From contig CACZDC010000011.1 of the NCBI GenBank assembly GCA_902779785.1, positions 1 through 59,797 on the forward strand: DNA of 59,797 nucleotides, given 5' to 3'. How positions within the stretch are numbered: the first letter of the stretch is position 1; every line of letters begins with the position of its first letter. This DNA comes from an uncultured Bacteroidia bacterium. GTDB lineage: Bacteria > Bacteroidota > Bacteroidia > Bacteroidales > UBA932. The notes beneath the pieces were generated by a model. The model ran no database searches. It saw only the letters and a list, made by a program, of their open reading frames with translations, and was not told the DNA's origin. The translations under genes and the position numbers were made by a program. Shown here piece by piece: positions 34,869-45,037 of this stretch.

Positions 34869-36830
34869 ATGAAATTTAGAAAACTGATAAGCGCTTTTCT
34901 CGCCGTTATCACAGTTTTGGCGGGATATTCTTGCAAGAAGGAAACCCAGGAGGATGGTCCTGTCGATGTACAGTTCCAAGTACCGGAAAAACTTGAAATA
35001 GAGAATGATGCAGCGACTGTAAAGTTCCGCATCCAGTTCGCCAAAGCCCCTGTCAAGGATGACAAAATCATATTCGAAGACCAGGATGCAGCAAGCTATA
35101 CCTGCCCTGTTGTCAGCGTCGGCAGCCAGTTTTTCGAAGTATCCGCAGCCGAACTCTGGCTGAAAGGGGCTTCCGACGGAATCCATCAGGTCTATTTCCA
35201 GAGAGGAAGTTCTCCCAAAAAATTGATGGGCGAGACAAAACTGGTCATCATCTATCCGTCCGAAGGAGTCGAAGTCAAGCCGGCCGCGGGCAGCACGGTC
35301 TACGGACGCGTCAGCTGTGAAGGGAACGGGGTCGAGGGCGTCGCGGTCTCGGACGGCGTGGAAGTGGTCAAGACCGACAAGGACGGAATCTACCAGATGG
35401 CCTCGGGCAAGTACCATAAATACGTGTTCATAAGCATTCCGTCGGGCTACGAGGTTTCCCGCGAAGGGATACTTCCGACTTTCCACAAACAGCTCACCAA
35501 GGCCGCAAATGTTGCGGAAAGGGTGGATTTCACTCTCAAGAATGTCGGTTCTCAGGATGAGCATACAATGCTGATGTTCGGCGACATACACCTCGCTCGA
35601 CGCACCAACGACCGGAATCAGTTCAGCAGCTTCGTAAAAGACGTCAACACCTTCCTCGGCGACAACTCCGGCAAGAAGATCTATGCAATGACTCTCGGCG
35701 ACATGACATGGGACCGGTACTGGATTACCAACAACTACAGTTACAGCGACTACCTCAAAGACGCGAACCAGATAAAAGGTCTCAGCGTGTTCCACACTAT
35801 CGGGAACCACGACCACAGCATGTACTACATGGGCGATTACGACACGGTCAAAGAGTACAAGGAACTCATCGCCCCTACCTATTATTCATTCAATATAGGG
35901 AAGGTCCATTATGTAGTCATGGACGACGTAGAGTGCACCAACGCTACTGCCTCCACGGACGACAAAGGCAACGCCTGCTACGTCCGGGACTATAACGCCA
36001 AGATCGTCAATGACCAGATCTCCTGGCTGCAGAAAGACCTGGCGACCGTCCCGGCGACGACCCCGATAGTGCTGACCATGCACATCCAGCTTCAGAGCGC
36101 CACCGGGGCTACGGCTCTGAAGAATCTCTCAACCCTTAAGCCCCTCCTCAAGCCTTTTAACCAGGTCCATGTCTTCACTGCCCATACCCACACGATTTTT
36201 AACCACGACAACCTTTCCACGGACCACTATTACGAGCATAACGCCGGTGCGATTTGCGGCACCTGGTGGTGGACAGGACAGGAAACTCCCGGAATCCATA
36301 TCGGACAGGACGGTTCCCCGGGCGGATACACAGTGATGACTGTTTCCGGCACCGAACTCAAATGGCAGTTCAAGGGAACCGGCAAGGACATAAAGCATCA
36401 GTTCCGCTCCTACGACCGCAACAATATCCATCTTTCGAACGAAAAATGGATTCCAAGCGCCGATGCCTCCCATGCCAGCCTTTTCAATCCCGGCATCTGG
36501 GGGACAAAATCCTCCGACAATGAGGTCTATGTCAATGTATGGAACTACGACCCCTCATGGACGGTAAGCATCACGGAAGGCGGCAAGGCACTGAGAGTCA
36601 CCAAAGTAAGCGGCATCAAAGACCCCTTGCACCTTATCTCATATACAGCCCACCGGCTGAACAAGAATACATCCATCGGTTTCGAGACCAACACAAATTA
36701 CCATACTTTCAAGGCTACCGCGACCTCTCCCAACTCCACCCTCGAGATCAAGGTCACTGACCGCTTCGGCAATGTCTATACCGAAAGTATGTCCCGTCCG
36801 AAAGCTTTTTCAATCGACAGCTACAAATAA
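34869..36830 (+). CDS. Secreted calcineurin-like metallophosphoesterase lipoprotein
   Basis: The 653-residue protein has a signal ending in GYSC, an N-terminal beta domain (residues ~25-130), a carboxypeptidase-regulatory-like module (YGRVSCEGNGVEGVAVSDG), then the metallophosphoesterase core with all five metal motifs: GDIHLARR, LGDMTWDR, GNHDHS, LTMHIQ and TAHTHT. A C-terminal domain (ATSPNSTLEIKVTDRFGN) completes the MetallophosN/C architecture. Exported and probably surface- or periplasm-facing. It is the first gene of the susCD-type locus, so the substrate may be a phosphorylated glycan or nucleotide; that part is inference. Confidence 0.9.
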   Translation: MKFRKLISAFLAVITVLAGYSCKKETQEDGPVDVQFQVPEKLEIENDAATVKFRIQFAKAPVKDDKIIFEDQDAASYTCPVVSVGSQFFEVSAAELWLKGASDGIHQVYFQRGSSPKKLMGETKLVIIYPSEGVEVKPAAGSTVYGRVSCEGNGVEGVAVSDGVEVVKTDKDGIYQMASGKYHKYVFISIPSGYEVSREGILPTFHKQLTKAANVAERVDFTLKNVGSQDEHTMLMFGDIHLARRTNDRNQFSSFVKDVNTFLGDNSGKKIYAMTLGDMTWDRYWITNNYSYSDYLKDANQIKGLSVFHTIGNHDHSMYYMGDYDTVKEYKELIAPTYYSFNIGKVHYVVMDDVECTNATASTDDKGNACYVRDYNAKIVNDQISWLQKDLATVPATTPIVLTMHIQLQSATGATALKNLSTLKPLLKPFNQVHVFTAHTHTIFNHDNLSTDHYYEHNAGAICGTWWWTGQETPGIHIGQDGSPGGYTVMTVSGTELKWQFKGTGKDIKHQFRSYDRNNIHLSNEKWIPSADASHASLFNPGIWGTKSSDNEVYVNVWNYDPSWTVSITEGGKALRVTKVSGIKDPLHLISYTAHRLNKNTSIGFETNTNYHTFKATATSPNSTLEIKVTDRFGNVYTESMSRPKAFSIDSYK

Positions 36831-36847
36831 TTAATAACCTATTATCT

Positions 36848-39800
36848 ATGAGACGGATTCTAGTCCTTGCTGTGACTGCGCTCCTGGCCCTCTCGCTCTC
36901 TGTGGGCGCCTCGGCACAGACGCGCACAGTGTCGGGCACAGTGCTTGACTCACAGCAACAGCCGCTCGTCGGCGCGGCCGTCCTTGTTTCCGGAACCACA
37001 AACGGAGACGTGACGGGGCTCGACGGAGCGTTCACGCTTCACGTCCCTTCGGGAGACGTGACGCTGGAAGTCTCCTGCCTCGGCTACAGCACTAAAACCA
37101 TAGCAGTGCCGGCCACGCAGGCAAAAATCAGCGTCATCCTCGAAGAGGACAACATGATGCTGGAAGAAACCGTAGTCGTCGGCTACGGCGTCCAGAAAAA
37201 AGTCAACCTTACCGGTGCCGTCACGGCAGTGGACGCCAAGGAGCTTGCGGACCGTACCTCCCACAACCTTACCAATATGCTGCAGGGTTCGGTCCCCGGC
37301 CTGAACATCACCACTTCGGCGGGTAACCCCGGCAGCGCCGGCAGCCTCAACATCCGTGGTGTCACCTCCATCAACGAGGCTGATCCTCTGGTGCTCATCG
37401 ACGGAGTCGAAGGAGACCTTTCAAGGGTCAATCCAGACGACGTGGCGAACATCTCCGTAATCAAGGACGCTTCGGCCGCGGCCATCTACGGCGCACGAGC
37501 GGCCTACGGTGTCATCCTAGTCACGACCAAATCCGGCTCCGACAAGGGCGGGAAGGCCACGGTACGCTACAGCGGCCGTTTCGGCTGGGAAGAGCCGACA
37601 GTGTCGACGGACTTTGAAACCAGAGGCTACTGGTCAGTCTATACCGTGGACAAGTTCTGGGCGACGGATGCCGGAAAGCATTACACTGGCTATACTGAAC
37701 ACGATATGGCCGAACTTCTCGCCCGAGTAAACGACGTGACGGAAAATCCCGCACGCCCCTGGGTAGTGGAAGAGGTCAGGAACGGACGCAAGCAGTGGAT
37801 TTACTATTGCAACACCGACTGGTACCACGAACTCTACAACGACCAGCACCCGGAGCTTACGACCGCCAGACCGGTGTCATCAAACTTCACCCTGACATCT
37901 ACCAGAAATATAATCTGCGCGCCAAGGTCGATGCCCGGCTGAACAAGTTTATGAGATTCTCCAACAACAGCTCTTTCTTCAGCTCATCCTACAATTATCC
38001 CGGAGGAAGCAGCATCCAGGATTCCTTTGCGTATTCTTCTCGTCACGCCCTGGCCTCCTTCCCCCTGAAGAATCCCGACGGAAGCTGGCTCTATGCGACC
38101 CCGCTGATTACCGGCGGAAACTACAATGTTGCAAACGGCCGTCATCTGGTCTTCGGGCAGTACAAGCACCGCAACCAGCAGCTGAGGACTGATTTTATGA
38201 ATACGAGCGAACTGAAGATCACTCCTTTCAAACAGCTCACCCTCACCGCCAACTATACCTACCGGATCTACCAGAACCGCAATCAGTATCGTAGCGCGAA
38301 CTTCGAGTATCGCAGCTATCCTGAAGCGGATTATGAGTACTACACCACAGATGCCGGCCTGGACGAGCTTACGGAAGCCATCACGACCTCACAACGTCAC
38401 GCAATCAACACCTACGCGACTTACGAGGACAGTTTCGCCGACGCCCATCATCTGACGGTCACCGCCGGTATGAATATGGAAAGCTGGGCTTCCAAGGCGG
38501 TCGGAGCGAAAGGCCAAAACCTGAGTTCCGAAACCCTCAACGACCTTGATCTTGTAGTTCCGGATGCAACAGGCAATGTGATTACCGAAGTTTCCGGCGG
38601 ACAGAACGAGTACGCCATAATGGGTTTCTTCGGCCGCATCAACTATGACTACAAGGAGCGCTACCTGCTGGAGATTTCCGGCCGATATGACGGCACCTCA
38701 CGCTTTATGCCCGGACACCGCTGGGGCTTCTTCCCCTCGGGTTCTCTGGGCTGGAGAATCTCAGAAGAGCCCTTCTTCTCCCCCGCCAGGAAATATGTCG
38801 ACAACCTGAAGCTCAGAGTCAGCTACGGCCGACTCGGCAACCAGGTCGTACGCACCTCCTCGGGAGCCCAGAACTACTATGCCTACCTGAGGAAGATTTC
38901 CATCAATGACTTCGAAGGTTACACTTTCGGCGAGGGCACCACGATGTCGAAGTATTCCACGCTCAGCGCCCCGGTGGACGCAGAACTCACCTGGGAGACA
39001 GCCGAACAGATCAATGCCGGCATTGACATCGCGGCCCTCCGTAGCCGGCTTACTTTTACCGGTGAAATCTACCAGAGAAACACCTTGAATATGCTGACCG
39101 CCGGCCCGGACCTTCCTGCAGTTTTCGGCGCATCCGCACCTCAGACCAATGCCGCCGACCTCAAGACCTACGGCTACGAACTGTCCCTCGGATGGAGAGA
39201 CCAGTTCAAACTCTTCGGACTGCCTTTCGGCTATTCTGTCCGCGGGACCCTGAGTGACTACCGTTCTTATATCACTCGCTTCAACAACCCCACCAAGTCC
39301 CTGACCATGGCCTATTACGAGGGCATGCGCATAGGCGACATCTGGGGCTTCGAGGTTGACGGCCTTTTCGAATCCGACGAGCAGGCCCAAAAGTACACTT
39401 CCGAAGTTCTTGACTGCAGCTATATAAACGGCCGTATGACAGGAGGCTTCCTCGCCGGAGACCTTCGCTTCGTGGACCAGGACAATGACGGCCACTACAA
39501 ACTGGATGACAAGAACCAGTATGTGCTGGATGAAAACGGGAACCGTATCCTTCTCCCCGAGAGCGAATGGCGAGTCAACACCTTGGGCCTCGGGGCCAAT
39601 ACCGTCGACAATCCCGGCGACCGCAAGATTCTGGGCAACAGCCTTCCGAGCCTCCAGTACGGATTCACTCTCGCTTTCGATTATTTCGGTTTTGACGTAT
39701 CCGCTTTCTTCCAGGGCACCGGCAACCACTACTGGTACCCGGCCGGAATGAACTATATGTTCTGGGGACCGTACAGCTACTCCTATCTGAGCTTCCTGCA

Positions 39801-40179
39801 AAGGGACTTTATCGAAAGAGTATGGACCGAAGAGAATCCCAACACCTACTTCCCTCGCCCGAGGGCTTATTCCGCAACAGGCGGCGAACTTTCCAAGGTC
39901 AACAGCCGCTATCTGCAGAACGTCCGCTACCTGCGTTTCAAGAACCTGACCGTCGGTTACACCGTACCTCAGAAACTCACCCGCAAGATCGGGCTGGAGA
40001 AAGCCAGGATATACTTCTCCGGAGAGAACCTCGCATACTGGTCTCCTCTGAAGAAATACACCAAGTATCTGGATCCTGAATCGGCCTTCACCCGCAACGG
40101 CTCAAAAGATGTCGCCCAGGATCACGTAAGCTATCCCTGGCAGAAGACCCTGATGTTCGGCATTGACATTACATTCTAA
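36848..40179 (+). pseudogene. susC: SusC-like TonB-dependent receptor, frameshifted with internal deletion
   Basis: Outer-membrane glycan importer. The first frame (36848 to about 37852) encodes the signal peptide, carboxypeptidase-like domain (SGTVLDSQQQPLVGAAVLVS), TonB box (EETVVVGYG) and plug (NIRGVTSINEADPLVLIDG), up to WYHELYNDQHP. The barrel continues in another frame from GAYDRQTGVIKLHPDIYQKY (37852) to the C-terminus at 40179. The junction near 37846-37855 lacks the 20 or so residues (the HN-S-SGG-type first strands) that SusC proteins carry there. This is therefore a small deletion that also shifts the frame, not just one missing base. Remaining sequence looks intact, so the break is recent, phase-variable or an assembly error. 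Confidence 0.85.
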
Positions 40180-40196
40180 TGAAGGAGGACAAGAAA

Positions 40197-42020
40197 ATGA
40201 AAAAGTTAATCATACCCGCACTTGCTGTTATTCTGGGTCTTACCTCCTGCGACTGGCTGGAGCGCACTCCTAAATCCACGCTCGCACCGGAAAACTACTT
40301 CCGTGACGAGACCGACCTGATGCTGTTCTCCAACACTTTCTATAACAACAACATAAACAAGGAGCCCTACGACGAGCAGAGCGACCATTATGTCTATCTG
40401 AACCTTTCCACCGTCCTTCGCGGCGGCACGGCCCGTACCGTTCCCAACAGCGGAGGCGGATGGGGTAGCGGCGCAGGAGCCTGGGGCGATCTCCGCAAGA
40501 TGAACACTCTGCTGGAGAACATAAACAAATGTGAAGACAAGGCTGCCGTATCCAAGTATTCCGGCGTAACCCGCTTTTTCCGCGCCTGGTGGTATTTCAA
40601 TATGGTAAAACGTTTCGGCGATGTGCCTTGGATCGACAAACAGCTCGAGACCAACTCCCCTGAACTGACCAAGGCGCGCGACAGCCGGGAAATCGTGATG
40701 CGCCATATGATTGAAGACATCGACTATGCCATCGCCAATCTTCCCGCCTCGGTTTCCACCTATCGCGTGAACAAATGGGCCGCGCTTGCGTTCAAATCGA
40801 GATTCTGCCTCTACGAAGGTACCTTCCGCAAGTATCACGACCCGGCTAAGCACCCTGAAATGTATGTCGAGCCTCTTCCCGCCGACGCCCACGATGCCGC
40901 ATATTATCTGGATCTCGCGGCAAATGCAGCCCTCGAACTTATGGAGCAGGGCCCGTACAAACTTTCACAGCTCGATGACTACAGAAAGCTTTTTGCCAAT
41001 GTGGACGCCGACAAGGATGAATTCATCCTCGCGATAAAGAACGACCAGAGTCTTCAGGTAGTCAACAACTCCACTGCCTTTACTCTGATGTCCACCCAAG
41101 GCGCGCCGGGACTTACACGCAAATTCGTCGCGTCCTTCCTTATGGCCGACGGAAGCCGTTTCACCGACAAGGCTGATTGGGAGACGATGGGATTCAAGGA
41201 AGAGATGGCCGACCGCGACCCTCGCCTTGCAGCCATCACCGTCACTCCCGGCTATGTCCGTCTCGGAGCCACGGAGGTTTCCGCTCCTGACTTCGGCTCA
41301 AGCGTCACCGGCTATCAGCTCGTGAAGTTCGTAATGGACGCGACTCTTCCGGAAGTGGACCGCGTGGACAAGTCATACAACGATATGCCGGTTATACGCC
41401 TGGCGGAGGTTTACCTCAACTACGCCGAAGCCAAGGCAGAACTCGGCACCCTTACCCAGGAAGATCTCGACAAGAGCGTCAATCTTCTTCGCAAGCGCGC
41501 CTGGAAGAGCGACTCCGCCCCTGTCATTTCTCTTGAGGATGCCAATGCCCATCCCGACCCCTACCTTCTCTCTGCTGATTTCGGCTACAGGAACGTCAGC
41601 GGGACTAACCAGGGCGTAATCCTTGAGATCCGCCGTGAGAGGGCTATAGAACTAGCCGACGAAGGTTTCCGCCTGAGCGACCTCGTGCGCTGGAGAGAGG
41701 GCAAATGTCTTGAACAGCCCATCTACGGAATGTATTTCAATGGCACAGGCGAATATGACCTTACCGGAGACGGGAAGGCCGACATCTGTATCTGGAAGGA
41801 TGACAATCCCAAGCACAAGGATATGGTCGACCTGGAACTCGGCAAGGAAACCGGCATCATCCTCACAGGGGAAGACAAGGGTTATGTCTATCACCACAAA
41901 GGCATTGAACGCAATTTCAACGAAAACCGGGACTACTACTATCCTATTCCCACCAAGGAACGCCAGAACAACCCGAATCTTAAACAGAATCCAGGGTGGA
42001 ACGACGGTCTCGACTTTTAA
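40197..42020 (+). CDS. susD: SusD-like glycan-binding lipoprotein
   Basis: Lid of the SusCD outer-membrane importer. The 607-residue protein has a lipoprotein signal (MKKLIIPALAVILGLTSC), then DWLERTPKSTLAPENYF, the TPR-like SusD core (RFFRAWWYFNMVKRFGDVPW) and the C-terminal RagB/SusD block (VIRLAEVYLNYAEAKAELG, EIRRERAIELADEGFRLSDL). An earlier ATG at 40179 overlaps the susC stop, but AAGGAGGA at 40182-40189 sits 7 nt before the ATG at 40197, which also begins the signal peptide, so I use 40197. Confidence 0.94.
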   Translation: MKKLIIPALAVILGLTSCDWLERTPKSTLAPENYFRDETDLMLFSNTFYNNNINKEPYDEQSDHYVYLNLSTVLRGGTARTVPNSGGGWGSGAGAWGDLRKMNTLLENINKCEDKAAVSKYSGVTRFFRAWWYFNMVKRFGDVPWIDKQLETNSPELTKARDSREIVMRHMIEDIDYAIANLPASVSTYRVNKWAALAFKSRFCLYEGTFRKYHDPAKHPEMYVEPLPADAHDAAYYLDLAANAALELMEQGPYKLSQLDDYRKLFANVDADKDEFILAIKNDQSLQVVNNSTAFTLMSTQGAPGLTRKFVASFLMADGSRFTDKADWETMGFKEEMADRDPRLAAITVTPGYVRLGATEVSAPDFGSSVTGYQLVKFVMDATLPEVDRVDKSYNDMPVIRLAEVYLNYAEAKAELGTLTQEDLDKSVNLLRKRAWKSDSAPVISLEDANAHPDPYLLSADFGYRNVSGTNQGVILEIRRERAIELADEGFRLSDLVRWREGKCLEQPIYGMYFNGTGEYDLTGDGKADICIWKDDNPKHKDMVDLELGKETGIILTGEDKGYVYHHKGIERNFNENRDYYYPIPTKERQNNPNLKQNPGWNDGLDF

Positions 42021-42035
42021 TTATTCGCTTCGATT

Positions 42036-44768
42036 ATGAAAACACATCGCATCATATCACTTGCAACAGTGCTTCTTACGGGCTTTGCCCTCCTGGGATG
42101 CCAGGCGGAAAAGCCCATCGGGGAAGCAAGGGCCGTAGCCGCCGGTGAGGAAGTCCTTAGCTTCGAGGCGGTCAAGGCCGAGGCCCAGACTCTGCCCATC
42201 TATGCCGACGGCGACTGGGCAGTGGACGTGGACAGTGACTGGATCAGCGTCGAGCCGATGAGAGGCCGTGGAATGGGATCTGTCACAGTCAGTGTTTCCG
42301 ACAACCTCAAAGGCGGAGTCCAGAATGTTCCCCGCCAGGGCAAGATCATCATCCAGGGCGGCAACACTGAAAGGCGCGGCTCTGTCATTGTCAAACAAAA
42401 GGGAGACACTTATTATGGAGTTGCCACTAAGACACTCGCCGAAATCCGCGAGCTCGACGACGAGGCTGTCGCAAAAATCGCATCAGCAAAGGTCGCCGCA
42501 CTCACTACCGAGGGCTTCCTCCTCAGCGATGACAGCGGTTTCCTTTATGTACTCGGCAAGAAAGACGTCAAGATTGGCGACAACGTCAGCCTGAACGGTA
42601 AGAAAGTCACTTTCCATTCAAATCCCGCTTTTGAATCCGACGGACTGAGCGTCGCAGGGAGCGGCGAGTATAGCTATCCCGCTGCAGCCGACCTTACCGC
42701 CGCCATCTCTTCTTATGACGGCAAGAGCATAGTCTACGGCAAACTCTCCGGTTCCATTATCAACGGCAATATGAAACTCGGAGGAGCTACTATCATTATC
42801 CTCAATCCCGTTGCCGCCCTCGAAATCGAAAAATTCGACTTACACAAAGTTGAACTCAGCGGTTTCGTGATCGGTGCTGAAAAGACCACGGGCTATTTCA
42901 TCGCGACAGCCGTCGAAGACAAGGGTGCTGACGAAAGTTTGGTCCCCTATCCCCTGAAATGGGCCATAGGTAAAGACGGCATCAATTATTCCTCGTCAAC
43001 TTTCACCAAAGACTCTCCACGCATCGATCCCATTCAGGGCGTCGGATACATTGAGTATGTCCCCTTTGATCTGGAGCACACGAACAGCGGCGGTAATTAC
43101 AATCTTGATGTCAACGCCAATAATCCGCGCGTTACCGGACCTTGGGTCAACGACTACTGGCTCTTCTACGGCAACGGCGAGATCAAAGCTGGCACGGAGG
43201 TAAAGATTGCTTTCGAAATGCGTTCTTCTAAGTGGGGGATGAAATACTGGCTGCTGGAATATCTTGACGGAGAAGAGTGGCTGGTCGCAGGAGAGCCGAG
43301 TACCGACAATGCTCCCGGCTATGATGTCCTGTACACCGTTGCGACGGACGAAAACAACACCAATCAGCCGGTGGACCAGATTATCAAGTTCCGCAAGAAC
43401 AACGATCACCTGCAGATAAGGCTCCGCTGCTCCGCCCTCTGGAGAGGTGGCGGCGGCACGACCGAGTCACGCTCCACAGCTTCGTCAAGGCTTACCATCA
43501 CCAACCCCGATGACCCGACCTACCAGCCGTCCATCATCATACTCAAGGAAGGCAACGGTATCGAAAAGGATCCCACCTTTGCCGACATCCAGCTCTCGAC
43601 TGACCTTCTGACCTTCAACGGCACTCCGGACGCTCCCAAGGAACTCGTGATCACGTCCGACTACGACTTTTCACTCTCCTCCGACACCGACTGGCTCAGC
43701 TTCGACAAGACCGAAGGCCTTGCCGGTGAAGAGACCACGATTGCCGTGACTTGTGCCCCGAGTGAGCTCAGCGAACTTCGTCAGGGACTTATAAAGATTG
43801 TCTCCGAGGATAGCGAAAAGTTTGTCAATGTGGTCCAGAGTGCCGCCGGCCAGCAACTGGATCCGTTCATCAGCCTATCCAGCGGCAACAAGATTGGCGT
43901 CGGATACAAAGAGGGCACTTTCACAGTGCGCGTCCAGACCAACACCGACGTTCAGGTTGAGCCCACCGTCCCCTGGCTGAGCGCAGAAGCCGCCCCCGGG
44001 ACCAAGGGAATGGTCGAATGGAAGGAATACACAGTCAGCTATGAAGCTAATCCCAGCGAGGATACCGGGCGTGACGGAGGAATACGCTTCTACAATTCCG
44101 AGTACAATCTTGAAGCGTTCCTGAGCGTCAGTCAGGGATTCTACATCCCCTCCGGCAAAGTCTGGTTCAATGACGACTTCGAGTGGCTTGCTCCATACAT
44201 TGCCGCCTACAAACTGGCCAAGCCTTCTGATGCTGAGAAACTGGACCCCGTGGGAAGCAATCTTGCATCTCACGCCCAGCCGAACCTCTGGAATGACCAG
44301 ACCAACTTCAAGCCCGTCACCGACGATCTCTATGCAAGGGGTTATGAGGATTTGAACAAGAGCGCCAAAACCCTCTATATGCAGGAGAATTACTTCAAGA
44401 TGGGAGCGACCAACAAGCACACCGGGCTGAGACTGCCCGGGAACAATTACGGCGGAGATTTCTCCTCCGACATCATCCTTACATTCGACTGGTGTGCCCA
44501 TATGACAGGAGCGGGAGCCATTGATAATGTGACTATTTCCGTCATCGTTGAAGGTGCCGGTTTCTGCGCCGACAGCGGAAAGGCGGAAAGCAATCCCATT
44601 TCAACCACCCAGGAAACAGGCAAACTGGCCTGGCAGCACGCATCTGTCAACATCAAGGGTGTGACAAAGGCGACACGCATCGTAATCAGGCCGACGAAAA
44701 TGTTTGCCGAAGGTGCTCCTTCCCAGCAGAGATGGCATCTTGACAATATCAAGATTGTAGCCGAATAA
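42036..44768 (+). CDS. BACON/DUF5689-domain surface lipoprotein
   Basis: The 910-residue lipoprotein (lipobox LLGC) follows susD, the usual place for a surface glycan-binding protein. Residues ~35-120 and ~510-600 resemble BACON domains (WAVDVDSDWISVEPMRGRG; FSLSSDTDWLSFDKTEG), and a third follows (VQVEPTVPWLSAEAAPGT). Between the first two lies a DUF5689/OB-like region (KTLAEIRELDDEAVAKIASA, then LLSDDSGFLYVLG). The C-terminal ~250 residues form a jelly-roll-like domain (GDFSSDIILTFDWCAHMTGA). BACON domains are thought to bind or space carbohydrate-active modules. No catalytic motif seen. Ends at a good terminator. Confidence 0.82.
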   Translation: MKTHRIISLATVLLTGFALLGCQAEKPIGEARAVAAGEEVLSFEAVKAEAQTLPIYADGDWAVDVDSDWISVEPMRGRGMGSVTVSVSDNLKGGVQNVPRQGKIIIQGGNTERRGSVIVKQKGDTYYGVATKTLAEIRELDDEAVAKIASAKVAALTTEGFLLSDDSGFLYVLGKKDVKIGDNVSLNGKKVTFHSNPAFESDGLSVAGSGEYSYPAAADLTAAISSYDGKSIVYGKLSGSIINGNMKLGGATIIILNPVAALEIEKFDLHKVELSGFVIGAEKTTGYFIATAVEDKGADESLVPYPLKWAIGKDGINYSSSTFTKDSPRIDPIQGVGYIEYVPFDLEHTNSGGNYNLDVNANNPRVTGPWVNDYWLFYGNGEIKAGTEVKIAFEMRSSKWGMKYWLLEYLDGEEWLVAGEPSTDNAPGYDVLYTVATDENNTNQPVDQIIKFRKNNDHLQIRLRCSALWRGGGGTTESRSTASSRLTITNPDDPTYQPSIIILKEGNGIEKDPTFADIQLSTDLLTFNGTPDAPKELVITSDYDFSLSSDTDWLSFDKTEGLAGEETTIAVTCAPSELSELRQGLIKIVSEDSEKFVNVVQSAAGQQLDPFISLSSGNKIGVGYKEGTFTVRVQTNTDVQVEPTVPWLSAEAAPGTKGMVEWKEYTVSYEANPSEDTGRDGGIRFYNSEYNLEAFLSVSQGFYIPSGKVWFNDDFEWLAPYIAAYKLAKPSDAEKLDPVGSNLASHAQPNLWNDQTNFKPVTDDLYARGYEDLNKSAKTLYMQENYFKMGATNKHTGLRLPGNNYGGDFSSDIILTFDWCAHMTGAGAIDNVTISVIVEGAGFCADSGKAESNPISTTQETGKLAWQHASVNIKGVTKATRIVIRPTKMFAEGAPSQQRWHLDNIKIVAE

Positions 44769-44790
44769 AGCTGCGCCAACTATTTCATTC

Positions 44791-44826
44791 AAGCGGGTGG
44801 CCGGTCCGACCATCCGCTTTTTCTTT
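44791..44826 (+). terminator. Intrinsic terminator after the susCD-type operon
   Basis: AAGCGGGTGG (44791-44800) pairs with CCATCCGCTT (44810-44819), one G-U pair, followed by a T-rich run to 44826. Confidence 0.8.
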
Positions 44827-44838
44827 TGAAAATCTGAG

Positions 44839-44865
44839 TTGTTTAATGAAAAAATGTTAACTTTG
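44839..44865 (+). promoter_or_regulatory. Promoter upstream of the 42-residue protein
   Basis: TAACTTTG at 44858-44865 matches the -7 consensus. TTG at 44839-44841 is only 16 nt upstream, so the -33 match is weaker. It follows the terminator directly and starts a new transcription unit. Confidence 0.5.
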
Positions 44866-44896
44866 TAAGTTGACGAAAAAACACAAAACTTATTAT

Positions 44897-45025
44897 ATGG
44901 ACAAAAAACTTTATCTGATTCCTGCGCTACGCTTCATCGCGTACAACTTCGACGAGAATTTCCTCGCCTCAACAAACGTTGGCTCCACAATCGAGGACGC
45001 CACAGAGGAAGAATGGACCCTTTAA
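44897..45025 (+). CDS. 42-residue small protein upstream of fimbrillin-like gene
   Basis: ATG at 44897 to TAA at 45025. The sequence begins MDKKLYLIPALRFIAYN and ends EDATEEEWTL. It has no signal peptide. Bacteroidales genomes often carry such 40-60-residue proteins (M-K-K-x-Y-x-x-P-x-L/V start, acidic tail) just before fimbrillin or lipoprotein genes; their function is unknown. The gene lies downstream of a promoter-like sequence and 12 bp before the next gene, which supports its being real. It is the type of gene that automated callers miss. Confidence 0.6.
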   Translation: MDKKLYLIPALRFIAYNFDENFLASTNVGSTIEDATEEEWTL

Positions 45026-45037
45026 ATCTCTTAAGCC

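Noticed and set aside
37795-40179. Independent gene starting at 37795 (short TonB receptor)
   Set aside because: Its first 19 residues are an out-of-frame reading of the plug end; it lacks signal peptide and plug, so it is the second part of the broken susC.
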